A stretch of DNA of 64,000 nucleotides from JADCCX01 sp031431475 (GTDB lineage: Bacteria; Pseudomonadota; Alphaproteobacteria; Rhizobiales; Beijerinckiaceae). The notes beneath the pieces are model-generated. The model ran no database searches. It saw only the letters and a program-made list of their open reading frames with translations, and was not told where the DNA came from. A program made the position numbers and the translations under genes. Positions 9,464 through 18,622 of the stretch are shown here, one piece after another. The stretch's first letter is position 1, and each line of letters starts with the position of its first letter. Location: NCBI GenBank assembly GCA_031431475.1, contig JANPDL010000031.1:62001-126000 (forward strand), given 5' to 3'.

Positions 9464-10734
9464 TCTGCGGCAGGCGGTATGAATACGTCCAGATTATGAG
9501 TGGTCTGGTTGAAATTCATGACACTGTCACGAATGCGCTGCAGGCCATTCAGCATCGAGGCCGCCCCTGCGTCCAGAGGACGTGCACGGTCAGGCAGGGC
9601 GATAAGTCTTGCCGACATGAGCCTGGTATCGTCAGCCTCCTCTGGCAGCACGGCGTCGACAAGATCAAGCTCTGCGGCGCGCCTGGCGCGGATCAGCTGT
9701 TCGCGCCTGGGAAGAACGCGCGGCACCAGCATGGCCGGCTTGTTGAACGAGATGATCTCGCAGAAGGTGTTGTATCCTGCCATTCCCACAACGGCCGAAG
9801 CGCCCGTGATCAGCGCCTCGAACTGGTTCACGAAATTGAGGACATGAATATCGGGATCGGCTGCAGCAAGCTGATGGATCTCGGCGCGCTCGTCATTGTT
9901 CATGAACGGCCCCAGAACCAACACGAATGGCAGGTGTCGCTTCGGTTCGACGAGCCTTGCCTTGATGACGGACCGCATGAGAGGAGCCCCGTCGCCTCCG
10001 CCACCCGCAGTGACGAGAAGGTATTTCTCCGGAAGGGCCAGTTCCAGTGTCTGTGATCGCAACGGAACCTCGCGGCGCAGGAATCCGGTGTACGTGAAGC
10101 GCTTCTCCAGCCCCTTTGGCAAAGGCAGGCCCTGCAATGGATTCCAGAACCCCTCGGGACCATAGATCCAGATGTCATCGTAGAACCGCTTGATCTGGCT
10201 GATCGTGTCATTGCGGCCCCACTCGGCGGCCAGAAGCTCTTCGTCATCAAGGATATCACGCAACCCGACCACCAGGCGGCATCCCTGCTTTTTCAGATAC
10301 TCAAGCGTCGGCAGCAACTCACGCTTTAGGCCCAGAGGCTCCTTGTCGACGATGAAAATGTCAGGCTCAAAGGATTCCGCCGTCGAACGGATGATCTTGG
10401 TCCGCCATTCGATGGTCTCCTCGATGTTGATATGCTGGCCGATCGACGTGTACTCGCCGTTGTAGAGCTTGATGACACTGGGAATCTTCACGAAATCGAC
10501 GCGGGCCTTGAAATCGAAGGCACCCGCGATCTGCGAACCAGAGATGATGAGGACATGAACGCCCTTGAAAGCTTCGACCAAGTCATGGGCAATGGTCCGG
10601 CATCGCCTGAGATGGCCTAGTCCAAACGTGTCATGGCTATACATCAGAATGCGGACATGCGCACGCTGATGCTCCCCGGACGTCCGGCGACCATTGCCCG
10701 TCGCAACGTTTTTGGGAATGATATGCTGGTTCAA
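9460..10734 (-). CDS. Predicted glycosyltransferase, COG4671 family
   Basis: 424 residues from the TTG at 10734. It has ILMYSHDTFGLGHLRRCRTI (the HxxGxGHxxR motif), FIVDKEPLGLKREL, and a donor site VTAGGGGDGAPLM, then AVVGMAGYNTFCEIISFNKP and RREQLIRARRAAEL. This is a textbook member of the COG4671 predicted glycosyltransferase group. The first 30 residues are polar and unlike the family; the internal ATG at 10644-10642 (MYSHDTF) would remove them, so the start is uncertain. This is the first gene of the eight-gene operon, and 174 noncoding bases separate it from the oxidase gene upstream. No enzymatic specificity can be assigned. Confidence 0.82.
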   Translation of the reverse strand: MNQHIIPKNVATGNGRRTSGEHQRAHVRILMYSHDTFGLGHLRRCRTIAHDLVEAFKGVHVLIISGSQIAGAFDFKARVDFVKIPSVIKLYNGEYTSIGQHINIEETIEWRTKIIRSTAESFEPDIFIVDKEPLGLKRELLPTLEYLKKQGCRLVVGLRDILDDEELLAAEWGRNDTISQIKRFYDDIWIYGPEGFWNPLQGLPLPKGLEKRFTYTGFLRREVPLRSQTLELALPEKYLLVTAGGGGDGAPLMRSVIKARLVEPKRHLPFVLVLGPFMNNDERAEIHQLAAADPDIHVLNFVNQFEALITGASAVVGMAGYNTFCEIISFNKPAMLVPRVLPRREQLIRARRAAELDLVDAVLPEEADDTRLMSARLIALPDRARPLDAGAASMLNGLQRIRDSVMNFNQTTHNLDVFIPPAAE

Positions 10735-10761
10735 GCCAAGGCCATGGTTTGTGTGTTCGTT

Positions 10762-10823
10762 TCAGAAAAGGCGCATAATTCAGTATGTTACCTGCTTTTT
10801 ATGCAATTCTCTACCTTTTCTGA
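10762..10823. promoter_or_regulatory. Long-range inverted repeat, candidate operator of the glycosyltransferase operon
   Basis: TCAGAAAAGG at 10762-10771 is matched by its perfect complement CCTTTTCTGA at 10814-10823. A second, offset pair exists: GTTTCAG at 10759-10765 and CTGAAAC at 10826-10832. The arms bracket 42 A/T-rich bases just upstream of the operon start. They may be paired half-sites for a regulator; no regulator gene is adjacent. Confidence 0.35.
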
Positions 10824-10908
10824 CACTGAAACACCATTCTGAGCAAGTGCACAAGTTCGTATCAATATCATAGCTTTTGCCACATAGGTGTCATCTTCAG
10901 ATAGCGAC

Positions 10909-12204
10909 CTATCCGTGCATATCGCGCCAGGTATCTTTCGCGCGAAACCATGCCGTCATCAGGGGCAGGAACCATGGCCTGCCGTCATAGAACGGTATCG
11001 CTGTGAATGGGATATCATCAAAGGATGTTGCGCCGCCCATCGAGCCCAGCATCTTCAGCGCCAGCTTGTGACCGAGATACGGCATGAGCGCCACACCTGA
11101 GCCGTTGCAGCCCATGGCAAACCAGATGCCGTCGCGCTGGCCGATGCCGGGTAAATCACTGCGTGTCATGGCCACATTGCCGGTCCAGACGTGAGAGATG
11201 GCAACATCGCCAAGACTGGGAAACAAGGCCACCAGTTCCCGGCGCAAGCGACCCGCAGCCTGATCAAGCGGGATAGGGTGCAATGCAGCCCGGCCCCCGA
11301 GGATGATTCGCTTTCCGTCAGGAGAGGGGCGATAATAAAGGTGCTTTTCCCGCGTTTCGACAATCATCCGGCGATTGGGAATCAGATCGGTGACACGGTT
11401 TGCGCCGATTTCTTCTGTCGCGATCAGATAGCTTGGCATGGGGACAAGACATCTCGCCAGCGGTGTGAGGGGCTTGCCCGAATAGCCATTGGTGGCCGCG
11501 ACCACGTCCTTTGCGAGAATGGTATGATCGCCCGCCGTGATCTTCCAGCCATCCGCCGTTTGCAACAAGGCCGTTACCGGCGTGTACCCCGCAACAAGCG
11601 CCCCGGCTTTTCGCACAGCTGCCACAAGCCCCTGATGCAGCAGGGCAGGGTGCAGGCCTGCATGACTCGGGAAGATCAGGCCACCCTGATAGGCATCCGT
11701 GGCGATCTCGCGCCGCATATCAGCCTTCTGGAGGACCTCGACTTCAAGGCCTACATTTCGGGACAGCAGATCGGCCTCACGGCCCATAGTGTCGTAATCG
11801 GCCAGCGTCCACGCTCCGCGCATGCGGCCCACCGGAGAGAGGCGCGCATCAATGGCTTCATCGGCGATCAGTGCCTTCACGTAGGCCAGCGACGCCATGC
11901 CTTCGCTGATCAGGGCTTTCGCCTTGGCCGCGCCATGCACCTCGATCAACCGGGAATAGGACAGACGATGCCCATGACCGATCATGCCGCCCGAGCGCGT
12001 GGATGCCCCAAGGCCAGGCGGCCCTGCTTCACAAACCAGAACCTGCCGACCACCACGCGCCAGGGTCAGCGCTGCCGACAAACCGGCATAGCCACCTCCG
12101 ATGACGAGCACATCAACCCTCGCCGGAAGCGTGATTTGTGCCGACGCTTCACGGGGCGCGGCGTCCCACCAGTATGGATCATATGATTGCACCGATATGG
12201 TCAT
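10909..12204 (-). CDS. FAD-dependent oxidoreductase, DAO family (PuuB-like)
   Basis: 431 residues. The WWDAAP segment before the fold and the FAD Rossmann motif VLVIGGGYAGLSAALTLARG (about residues 32-51) are typical of the gamma-glutamylputrescine oxidase/DadA-like branch of the D-amino-acid-oxidase superfamily. The GGMIGHGHRLS loop and the C-terminal WTGNVAMTRSDLPGIG and MGCNGSGVALMPYLG segments complete the FAD site. It oxidises an amine or amino acid with release of an imine product. The gene abuts the ATPase gene (TGATG junction) and is the last gene of the dipeptide-type transporter operon, so its substrate is probably what that transporter brings in. With hydroxyproline genes about 11 kb away, a D-hydroxyproline oxidase role is possible but unproven. 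Confidence 0.87.
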   Translation of the reverse strand: MTISVQSYDPYWWDAAPREASAQITLPARVDVLVIGGGYAGLSAALTLARGGRQVLVCEAGPPGLGASTRSGGMIGHGHRLSYSRLIEVHGAAKAKALISEGMASLAYVKALIADEAIDARLSPVGRMRGAWTLADYDTMGREADLLSRNVGLEVEVLQKADMRREIATDAYQGGLIFPSHAGLHPALLHQGLVAAVRKAGALVAGYTPVTALLQTADGWKITAGDHTILAKDVVAATNGYSGKPLTPLARCLVPMPSYLIATEEIGANRVTDLIPNRRMIVETREKHLYYRPSPDGKRIILGGRAALHPIPLDQAAGRLRRELVALFPSLGDVAISHVWTGNVAMTRSDLPGIGQRDGIWFAMGCNGSGVALMPYLGHKLALKMLGSMGGATSFDDIPFTAIPFYDGRPWFLPLMTAWFRAKDTWRDMHG

Positions 12205-14012
12205 CAGGCGACCTGCACCAAATGTCCGGATGAAACCTCGCGATACTGCCGCTGCGGCGGGATATAGTCTGCCTTGCGGAAGGGGCTCGGGATTTCGTCG
12301 TTGGAGAGGCCGCGCCGGATACCACGGCGAACCGGGTCCGGCGTCGGCACGGCGGCCATCAGCTTGCGCGTATAAGGATGCTGAGGATCATCAAAGATGG
12401 CAGCACGCGGCCCTATCTCGACGATCTCGCCCAGATGCATCACCGCCACACGATGGCTGACGCGTTCCACCACCGCCATGTCATGCGAGATGAACAGATA
12501 GGCCAGCCCAAGCTCCTGCTGCAGGTCGAGCATCAGATTGATGACCTGCGCCTTGATCGAGACATCAAGTGCCGACACCGCCTCATCCGCCACGATCAAC
12601 CGGGGCGACAGCGCCAGTGCACGGGCAATGCAAAGACGCTGGCGTTGACCGCCCGAGAACTCATGCGGCAGGCGGTCTGCCATTTCCGGCAGGAGCCCGA
12701 CCTTGCGCATCAATTCTGCAACACGGCTTTCCGCTTCGCGCTTGTCCGCCAGCCCGTGGATGATGATCGGCTCGGCAATGGCTGAACCCACAGTTTTGCG
12801 CGGATTGAGGCTGGCATACGGGTCCTGAAAGATCATCTGCATGCGCCGCCGCATCAAGCGCAGTTCTTCCTTCGGCAGGCTTGCCACGTCACGATCCTCG
12901 AACATCACCTGACCTGATGTGGGTGGCACAAGCCGCAGGATGGAGCGGCCTGTTGTGGACTTGCCGCAACCGGATTCTCCCACCAGCGCCAGCGTCTCAC
13001 CGGCCCGCAGCGTGAAGGACACATCCTCCACCGCATGCACCCGGCCAGTAACGCGCCCCATGAGGCCGGACCGCACATCAAAGCGGGTTACAAGGCGTTT
13101 GACCTCCAGCAACGGCTGGCCTTCGGCAGCAACCGTATCAGGCATCATCGCGGGTACATCGGATGCGCCGGTCTGCACATCGACCACCGGAAAACGCATG
13201 GGCCGGACGTGACCCGCCATGGTTCCAAGCTTCGGCACGGCAGCCAGAAGCGCGCGGGTATAGGGATGTTTGGGTGTATGAAAAATATCTGCTGTGGCAC
13301 CTTGCTCCACGGCATCGCCCTTGAACATGACAATGGTCCGGTCTGCCACTTCAGCGACGACTCCCATGTCGTGGGTGATGAAGATGACGGCCATGCCGAA
13401 CTCGTCCTGCAGCATCTTGATGAGTTCGAGAATCTGCGCCTGAACCGTGACATCGAGCGCCGTCGTCGGCTCATCGGCGATCAGCACCTTGGGGCGGCAG
13501 GCCAGCGCCATGGCGATCATCACACGCTGGCGCATGCCGCCGGAAAAGCGGTGCGGATATTCGCTGAAGCGCGAGGTAGCAGCCGGAATGCGGACCGTCT
13601 CAAGAATGCGCAAGGCTTCCGCATTGGCAGCTTTCGTGTCGAGCCCGCGGTGATAGCGCAGTGTCTCGGCAATCTGGAAGCCTATGGTGAGCACCGGATT
13701 GAGACTTGTCATCGGCTCCTGGAAGATCATGGAAATATCATTGCCGCGCACGGCCCGCATGTCGCTCTCGGGCAGGGCCACAAGGTTGCGATCATCCAGC
13801 AAAATCCTGCCCTCGATCCTGCCATTCACCTCCGGGACCAGACGCATGATCGAGAGAGCGGTGACGCTCTTGCCGGAGCCGGATTCACCGACGATGGCGA
13901 CGGTTTCTCTCGGTGCAATCTCGAAGGACAGGTTCCTGACGACAGGACGCCAGACGCCGTTCACCCTGAATGATGTGGTCAGGTTCTCGACCTTGAGGAC
14001 GGACGCGGTCAT
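12204..14012 (-). CDS. ABC ATPase, two nucleotide-binding domains (GsiA-like)
   Basis: 602 residues. The two complete ABC domains each have Walker A (GESGSGKS; GESGCGKS), signature (FSGGMRQRVMIA; FSGGQRQRLCIA) and Walker B (IADEPTTALD; VADEAVSALD). The second Walker B has DEA in place of the usual DEP, a mild and common variant. Peptide-transporter C-terminal extensions are present after each domain (HPYTRALLAAVPK and HPYTRKLMAAVPT). It is the fused counterpart of DppD+DppF and powers the two permeases encoded immediately upstream. It overlaps the permease gene by 4 bases. Peptide, glutathione or opine-like substrates are all seen in this family. Confidence 0.93.
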   Translation of the reverse strand: MTASVLKVENLTTSFRVNGVWRPVVRNLSFEIAPRETVAIVGESGSGKSVTALSIMRLVPEVNGRIEGRILLDDRNLVALPESDMRAVRGNDISMIFQEPMTSLNPVLTIGFQIAETLRYHRGLDTKAANAEALRILETVRIPAATSRFSEYPHRFSGGMRQRVMIAMALACRPKVLIADEPTTALDVTVQAQILELIKMLQDEFGMAVIFITHDMGVVAEVADRTIVMFKGDAVEQGATADIFHTPKHPYTRALLAAVPKLGTMAGHVRPMRFPVVDVQTGASDVPAMMPDTVAAEGQPLLEVKRLVTRFDVRSGLMGRVTGRVHAVEDVSFTLRAGETLALVGESGCGKSTTGRSILRLVPPTSGQVMFEDRDVASLPKEELRLMRRRMQMIFQDPYASLNPRKTVGSAIAEPIIIHGLADKREAESRVAELMRKVGLLPEMADRLPHEFSGGQRQRLCIARALALSPRLIVADEAVSALDVSIKAQVINLMLDLQQELGLAYLFISHDMAVVERVSHRVAVMHLGEIVEIGPRAAIFDDPQHPYTRKLMAAVPTPDPVRRGIRRGLSNDEIPSPFRKADYIPPQRQYREVSSGHLVQVA

Positions 14013-14893
14013 TGCTCACCCTTGAGCTTGGGATCGATGGCATCGCGCAGGCCATCGCCCAGCAGATTGAGGGCAAATACCACGATAAGGATAGCGATCC
14101 CGGGCATCATCGCCAGCCAGTAGGACTCAAGGATGTTCTCGAAGCCCTCTCGGATCATGCCGCCCCATGTCGGCGTGGGCGGCTTGAGGCCAAGACCGAT
14201 GAAAGCCAGCGATGCTTCCGTGCGGATGGCGCTGGCCGTCCACAGCGAGAACATGACCAGGATTTCAGCGGCGATGTTGGGCAGGATATGCACGAACATG
14301 ATACGCGCATCCGAAAAGCCCAGCGAGCGCCCTGCCTCGACGAATTCCCTTTCCTTGACAGCAATCGTCGGCGCACGGGCGATGCGGGCGAAGGACGGCA
14401 CCGAGGTCAGCGCAATGGCGATGATGATGTTGGTGAGCGAAGGCCCCAGCATTGCCACGATGATCAGGCCGAGGATCAGCGATGGAAAGGCCAGCAGGAT
14501 ATCCATGACCTGCATGACGAGCAGATCAAACCGCCCGCCATAATAGCCCGCCACCATGCCGATCAGCGAGCCCAGCACCATGGCAAAGAACGTTGCGGCA
14601 ATGCCGATGATCAGCGAATAGCGCGCACCATGCAGCAGGCGCGAAAAAATATCGCGGCCGTAATAATCCGTCCCCAACCAGTAGGTGGCCGATGGCCCCT
14701 GCAACTTGGAGAAAATGTCCTGCTCGATCGGGTCATGCGGCGATATCCATGGCGCAAGAATAGCCAACAGGAGGATCGCGAGGAAAATCAGCAATCCTGC
14801 CCACGACGTCTTGTTGGTGTTAAAGGCACGGATCGTTGCGCCGAGCATTCGGGTCCAGGCGGACTGGCGCAGTCCAGGTGATGCCATGGTCAT
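14009..14893 (-). CDS. ABC permease, DppC/GsiD type
   Basis: 294 residues, the normal length. One N-terminal membrane segment is followed by the short conserved loop containing WLGTDYYGRDIFSRLLHGAR. Five further membrane helices follow with the EAA loop (EAGRSLGFSDARIMFVHILP) and a conserved end NLLGDGLRDAIDPK. It forms the inner membrane channel with the DppB-like protein. The start overlaps the DppB-like gene by 4 bases and the stop overlaps the ATPase gene by 4 bases. Confidence 0.93.
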   Translation of the reverse strand: MTMASPGLRQSAWTRMLGATIRAFNTNKTSWAGLLIFLAILLLAILAPWISPHDPIEQDIFSKLQGPSATYWLGTDYYGRDIFSRLLHGARYSLIIGIAATFFAMVLGSLIGMVAGYYGGRFDLLVMQVMDILLAFPSLILGLIIVAMLGPSLTNIIIAIALTSVPSFARIARAPTIAVKEREFVEAGRSLGFSDARIMFVHILPNIAAEILVMFSLWTASAIRTEASLAFIGLGLKPPTPTWGGMIREGFENILESYWLAMMPGIAILIVVFALNLLGDGLRDAIDPKLKGEQ

Positions 14894-15828
14894 TGCAGCT
14901 TCACCCGTGGATCAGCGATGCCATAGACGATGTCTGTCGCCAGATTGATCAGCACCACGAGGAGCGTGTAGATCACCATCATGCCCTGCAGCATCGTATA
15001 ATCCCGCTGGTTCAGTGCACCGACGATGAGCTTGCCGAGACCGGGGCGGTTGAAGACAATCTCCGTCAGCACTGAATTACCGATGAGTACACCCAGGTAC
15101 AGCCCGACAATGGTGATGATCGGGATCAGGGCATTGCGCAGGGCATGCCGCCAGACCACGGCAGGCCATGGCACGCCCTTGGCGCGCGCGGTACGCACGT
15201 AATCTTCCGACAGGACCTCCAGCATCGCCGAGCGCGTGACGCGGGTGATGTAAGCCGCCATGATAAGGCCGAGGTTAATAGCGGGCAGCGCCAGCGATTG
15301 CAGCCACGCATTCCATGTGCCGCGCTGACCGCTGATGACAGGGAACCAGCGCAGCTGAATGGCAAATCCGATCAGCAGCAGGATACCCGACACAAACGCC
15401 GGAAAGGACAGGCCCAGAAGCGAAACCATCCTGACGATGTAATCCGTCGCACGGTTGCGGTTGACGGCGGCCCAGACACCGAGCGGAATACCGGTGACCG
15501 CACCGATCAGCAGGGCATAAACAGTAAGCTCGACGGTCCATGGGAGTACGCTAAGGACTTCCTGCACGACAGGCCGGCCCGTGACGAGCGAAGCGCCCCA
15601 GTCACCGCGCACGGCTCCTGCCAGAAATGTCGCGTACTGCACCAGCAAAGGTTGGTCGAGGCCAAGCCGGGTGCGCAAAGCGGCAACCGTGGCCGCATCC
15701 GCCTGATCGCCAAGGATCACCTGCGCCGGATCGCCCGGCAGGATGCGGACGATCAGGAAGATGATGGTGAGCACGGCAAACAGCGTGATAAGCGCGAAGC
15801 CGAGCCTCCGGACAAGGAACGCGGTCAC
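14890..15828 (-). CDS. ABC permease, DppB/GsiC type
   Basis: 312 residues. The N-terminal FLVRRLGFALITLFAVLTI, the RILPGDPAQVILGDQA loop, the EAA motif (YVRTARAKGVPWPAVVWRHA) and the C-terminal IVYGIADPRVKLQ are all diagnostic of the DppB group. Six membrane segments are visible. It starts 12 bases after the substrate-binding protein stop, and no strong hairpin lies between them, so the four transporter genes and the oxidase appear to be one transcript. Confidence 0.93.
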   Translation of the reverse strand: MTAFLVRRLGFALITLFAVLTIIFLIVRILPGDPAQVILGDQADAATVAALRTRLGLDQPLLVQYATFLAGAVRGDWGASLVTGRPVVQEVLSVLPWTVELTVYALLIGAVTGIPLGVWAAVNRNRATDYIVRMVSLLGLSFPAFVSGILLLIGFAIQLRWFPVISGQRGTWNAWLQSLALPAINLGLIMAAYITRVTRSAMLEVLSEDYVRTARAKGVPWPAVVWRHALRNALIPIITIVGLYLGVLIGNSVLTEIVFNRPGLGKLIVGALNQRDYTMLQGMMVIYTLLVVLINLATDIVYGIADPRVKLQ

Positions 15829-15840
15829 GCGCCTGTGCTC

Positions 15841-17400
15841 TTACTTGGTGAAACGACTTGTTTCCAGCACGCCCGGGCCGAGATTGAGCGCCCCCTTGAT
15901 CGGGTAACCTAGGTCGAGAGTATCCTTCATTGCCCAGAGCTGCAGCGATTCATTCACGGGCACTGCGCAGACCTCGTTGACAATCTTGCGCTGCGCCTCA
16001 TGCCAGAGTGTGATCTGCTTTGCTTTGTCAGGCTCGCTGCGGGCCGCATCGATTTCAGCATCGGCGACCTTGCAATGCGAGAAGTTGGTAACGCCGGTTG
16101 GCGTACCGACGATCGCGCGCGAATGGAAAAACTGCGAGAGATAGACATCCGCCACCGGGAATCGTGCCGCCTGGAAATGCACGACCTGACTAAGGTTCTG
16201 GCGGATCTGCTGATGGAACGTCGCATGCTCCACCGGCGTAATTTCCAGCGTGATGCCCGCACGACGCAATTGTGCCTGCACGGCTTCCATGAAGCTCATC
16301 ATGCCGGGCAACGTCGTGTGGATGGTCTTCAGGGTGATGCCGTTGGGATGCCCCGCTTCCGCCAGCAAATCCTTGGCCTTCTGGAGATTGTACGGCAGAA
16401 GTGGCGCATCGGCGAGCGCGCCAAGGTAGCCGTTGGGCACAACCGATACCGATTGACGCGAGACATCGCGACCACGGAACTGGTGGATGCCATCGCGGTC
16501 GATCGCATACGCTACGGCCTGGCGGACCTTGATGTTGTCCAGCGGTGGCATCGTCATGTTGAAATGCAGGACCGACATTTCAGCCGGGTTCATCGCCAGC
16601 GCATTCACACCGGGAATCTGTTTCAGGCGGTTGAAACTGGCCTGATCCTGCCGTGCATACAGCATGTCCAACTCGCCCGCCTGGAAGGCAAGGTCACGGG
16701 CCGCATCGGACGGAATTAGCCGGAAGTTGATCTCGCGGATGACGGGTTTACCCCGGAAGTACTGGTCATGGGCGACAAGCTTGCCGTATTGCTGCGGCAC
16801 ATATTCGTTGAAGGCAAATGGCCCTGTGCCGACCGGCTTGCGGCGGAAGGCCTCGTTGCCCATCTGCTCGACCGCCGCTTTGCAGACCATCTGGCCGCCG
16901 TGATAATTCATCACCACGCCCAGTAGGCTGGGGATCGGGTTCTTCAGCGTGATTTTGACGGTATAAGGATCAACCGCCTCGACGCTGTCAAAGGCACTGT
17001 AATCGGACGAGAAGGTCGAGGTTTCGCGGGTTGCCGCGCGCTTCAGTGAGAACACTGCATCGGCTGCGGTGAACTCGCCGAAGTTATGGTGGCACTGGAC
17101 TCCCTTGCGGAGATTGAATGTCCAGACCTTGCCATCAGGCGATGATGTCCAGCTCTCGGCAAGATCTGACTCGATCTGGTCGGGGCTGATCTCGCCCGGC
17201 TTCAGCCGAACAAGCCCATTGAATATCTGCTGCAGGAAGCTTTTTCCTGTCGTTGCCGAATTCATGTGCGGGTCAAGCACACCCACATCTGCCGATGCGA
17301 GCCCAACGTTGAGCGTTGTCTTTTGCGCGAACGCGGATGTCGCAAAGCCAATCGCAAGTGCCAGACCCATGCATCCCGCGAACAAACCTGATTTTGTCAT
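15841..17400 (-). CDS. Extracellular solute-binding protein, family 5 (DppA-like)
   Basis: About 519 residues. Signal peptide KSGLFAGCMGLALAIGFATS with a likely cut after AFA. Family-5 motifs: DPHMNSATTG, VWTFNLRKGVQCHHNFGEFT, KVRQAVAYAIDRDG. It starts the operon. Three ATGs lie at 17409, 17406 and 17400; the last has the best spacing from the GGGG at 17413-17410 and is used here. The ligand could be a di- or oligopeptide, or another amine-bearing compound. The downstream FAD oxidase suggests that an amine or amino acid is released from it in the cell. The 416 bases upstream should contain its promoter. Confidence 0.9.
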   Translation of the reverse strand: MTKSGLFAGCMGLALAIGFATSAFAQKTTLNVGLASADVGVLDPHMNSATTGKSFLQQIFNGLVRLKPGEISPDQIESDLAESWTSSPDGKVWTFNLRKGVQCHHNFGEFTAADAVFSLKRAATRETSTFSSDYSAFDSVEAVDPYTVKITLKNPIPSLLGVVMNYHGGQMVCKAAVEQMGNEAFRRKPVGTGPFAFNEYVPQQYGKLVAHDQYFRGKPVIREINFRLIPSDAARDLAFQAGELDMLYARQDQASFNRLKQIPGVNALAMNPAEMSVLHFNMTMPPLDNIKVRQAVAYAIDRDGIHQFRGRDVSRQSVSVVPNGYLGALADAPLLPYNLQKAKDLLAEAGHPNGITLKTIHTTLPGMMSFMEAVQAQLRRAGITLEITPVEHATFHQQIRQNLSQVVHFQAARFPVADVYLSQFFHSRAIVGTPTGVTNFSHCKVADAEIDAARSEPDKAKQITLWHEAQRKIVNEVCAVPVNESLQLWAMKDTLDLGYPIKGALNLGPGVLETSRFTK

Positions 17401-17816
17401 TGTCATCATCCCCGGACAGCACCAGCCCCGCCGTCACTCCAAATTTCAGTGTTTCAAGTTTGAAGTGGCATTGCAAGCTCCATCACATCGGGTCATCCGC
17501 TGCAGGACACTGCCCGCGATACGGGCTAACATTTGGTCCTCATTGGCCGATACCATCGGCTTTACGACCGATGCGGAAGCGAACAGCTGAATTCCATGAC
17601 CAATAGGCTGCCGATGCGGGTTCACTGTGGCAGCAGAATTCGCGCCATTGCATCGGCAGTTTGTCCTCTGGATGACTGTTTTGCCACGGAACGTCGTCGG
17701 TTGGCTCAGGCGTCGAAGGACGCGAACCAGAGCGGATAGCTTTGTCGATGGCGATCATGCTGAACGGGACGAGCCTGCCGGACGGGGCGACGTTCAGCGA
17801 CATAGGCTGAAAGATC
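17401..17816. other. Intergenic region, 416 bases, no recognisable gene
   Basis: It lies between the stop of the HisN-like phosphatase gene and the DppA-like start, both on the minus strand. It probably holds the promoter of the dipeptide-type operon. Short open frames exist on both strands, but none has a family signature, a good ribosome site or codon use I would trust. I could not identify a transposase remnant with confidence. Confidence 0.5.
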
Positions 17817-18614
17817 TCACGGATAACTGGCGTCGGGATCACCTGTCACAGCTTCTAGAGCACGTTCATGGAGCGCCGCGTTTCCGGCAGAGAGCACGCG
17901 CGGCCCACTCGCTAGTGTCAGCGGCCTGCCTTGCCAATCCGTCACTACACCACCCGCGCCCTCGATGATGGGGCGATAGCATGCAAAATCGTAGGGCTGC
18001 AGACGTACGTCGAGACACAGGTCTATACGCCCTGATGCCAGAAGGCCGTAGCCCATGCTGGAGCCGCCATAAATGCGCCAGGCCGTTTCAGCTTTCAGTG
18101 CTTCCAGTGTTTGGCGCTCACATTCACAGAAGAAGTCCGGGTTCATGCAGGCCATCATGGTGCCAGATAGCGTCGTGGTGCCGCGTGTGCGGCAGACATG
18201 CCCGTTATGGATAGTTGGCCGCCCAGCCGCACCGATCCAGCGATTGTCCGCTGCCGGCAGGTCCATCACGCCGATGACGGGGATATCTTCGATCGCGACA
18301 GCGACGAGCGTGCCATAGACCGGCATGCCGGCAATGAAGGGGGCCGTGCCATCGATAGGATCGAGTACCCACTGGATGGCCGCCTCGGGCCGCTCGCGGC
18401 CTTCCTCTTCACCGATGATGCCGTGCGCGGGAAAACGCCCGGTGATTTCCCGGCGCAGCCGCTGCTCTATCTGGCGATCGAGGGCCGTGACGAAGCTGCG
18501 GTCTGCCTTCACCTCCGCTTCGGGCCGCTGCGTGGTGGCCATCAACAGCATGCCGCGGGCGATACCTGCGAGATGCTCCGCGAAGGTGACGAGTGGATCG
18601 AGATCGAGCGCCAT
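17817..18614 (-). CDS. Inositol monophosphatase family protein, HisN-like phosphatase
   Basis: 265 residues from the ATG at 18614, 8 bases after the preceding stop; the in-frame start at 18653 would overlap that gene and add a non-conserved leader. The Mg-binding motifs of the family are intact: the IIGEEEG loop, LDPIDGTAPFIAG (DPIDGT) and PYDFACYRPIIEGAGGVVTD. The PYDF...EGAGG form is the one usual in histidinol-phosphatase HisN and related sugar-phosphatases. It removes phosphate from a small alcohol phosphate. Its place as the last gene of an Fe/aminoethylphosphonate-type transporter operon hints that the imported substrate is phosphorylated, rather than a role in histidine synthesis. Confidence 0.85.
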   Translation of the reverse strand: MALDLDPLVTFAEHLAGIARGMLLMATTQRPEAEVKADRSFVTALDRQIEQRLRREITGRFPAHGIIGEEEGRERPEAAIQWVLDPIDGTAPFIAGMPVYGTLVAVAIEDIPVIGVMDLPAADNRWIGAAGRPTIHNGHVCRTRGTTTLSGTMMACMNPDFFCECERQTLEALKAETAWRIYGGSSMGYGLLASGRIDLCLDVRLQPYDFACYRPIIEGAGGVVTDWQGRPLTLASGPRVLSAGNAALHERALEAVTGDPDASYP

Positions 18615-18622
18615 CGGACTGG

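Noticed and set aside
17540..17842. Possible small gene or transposase remnant in the 17401-17816 gap
   Set aside because: The frame overlaps the phosphatase gene end, has no ribosome site and no recognisable motif.
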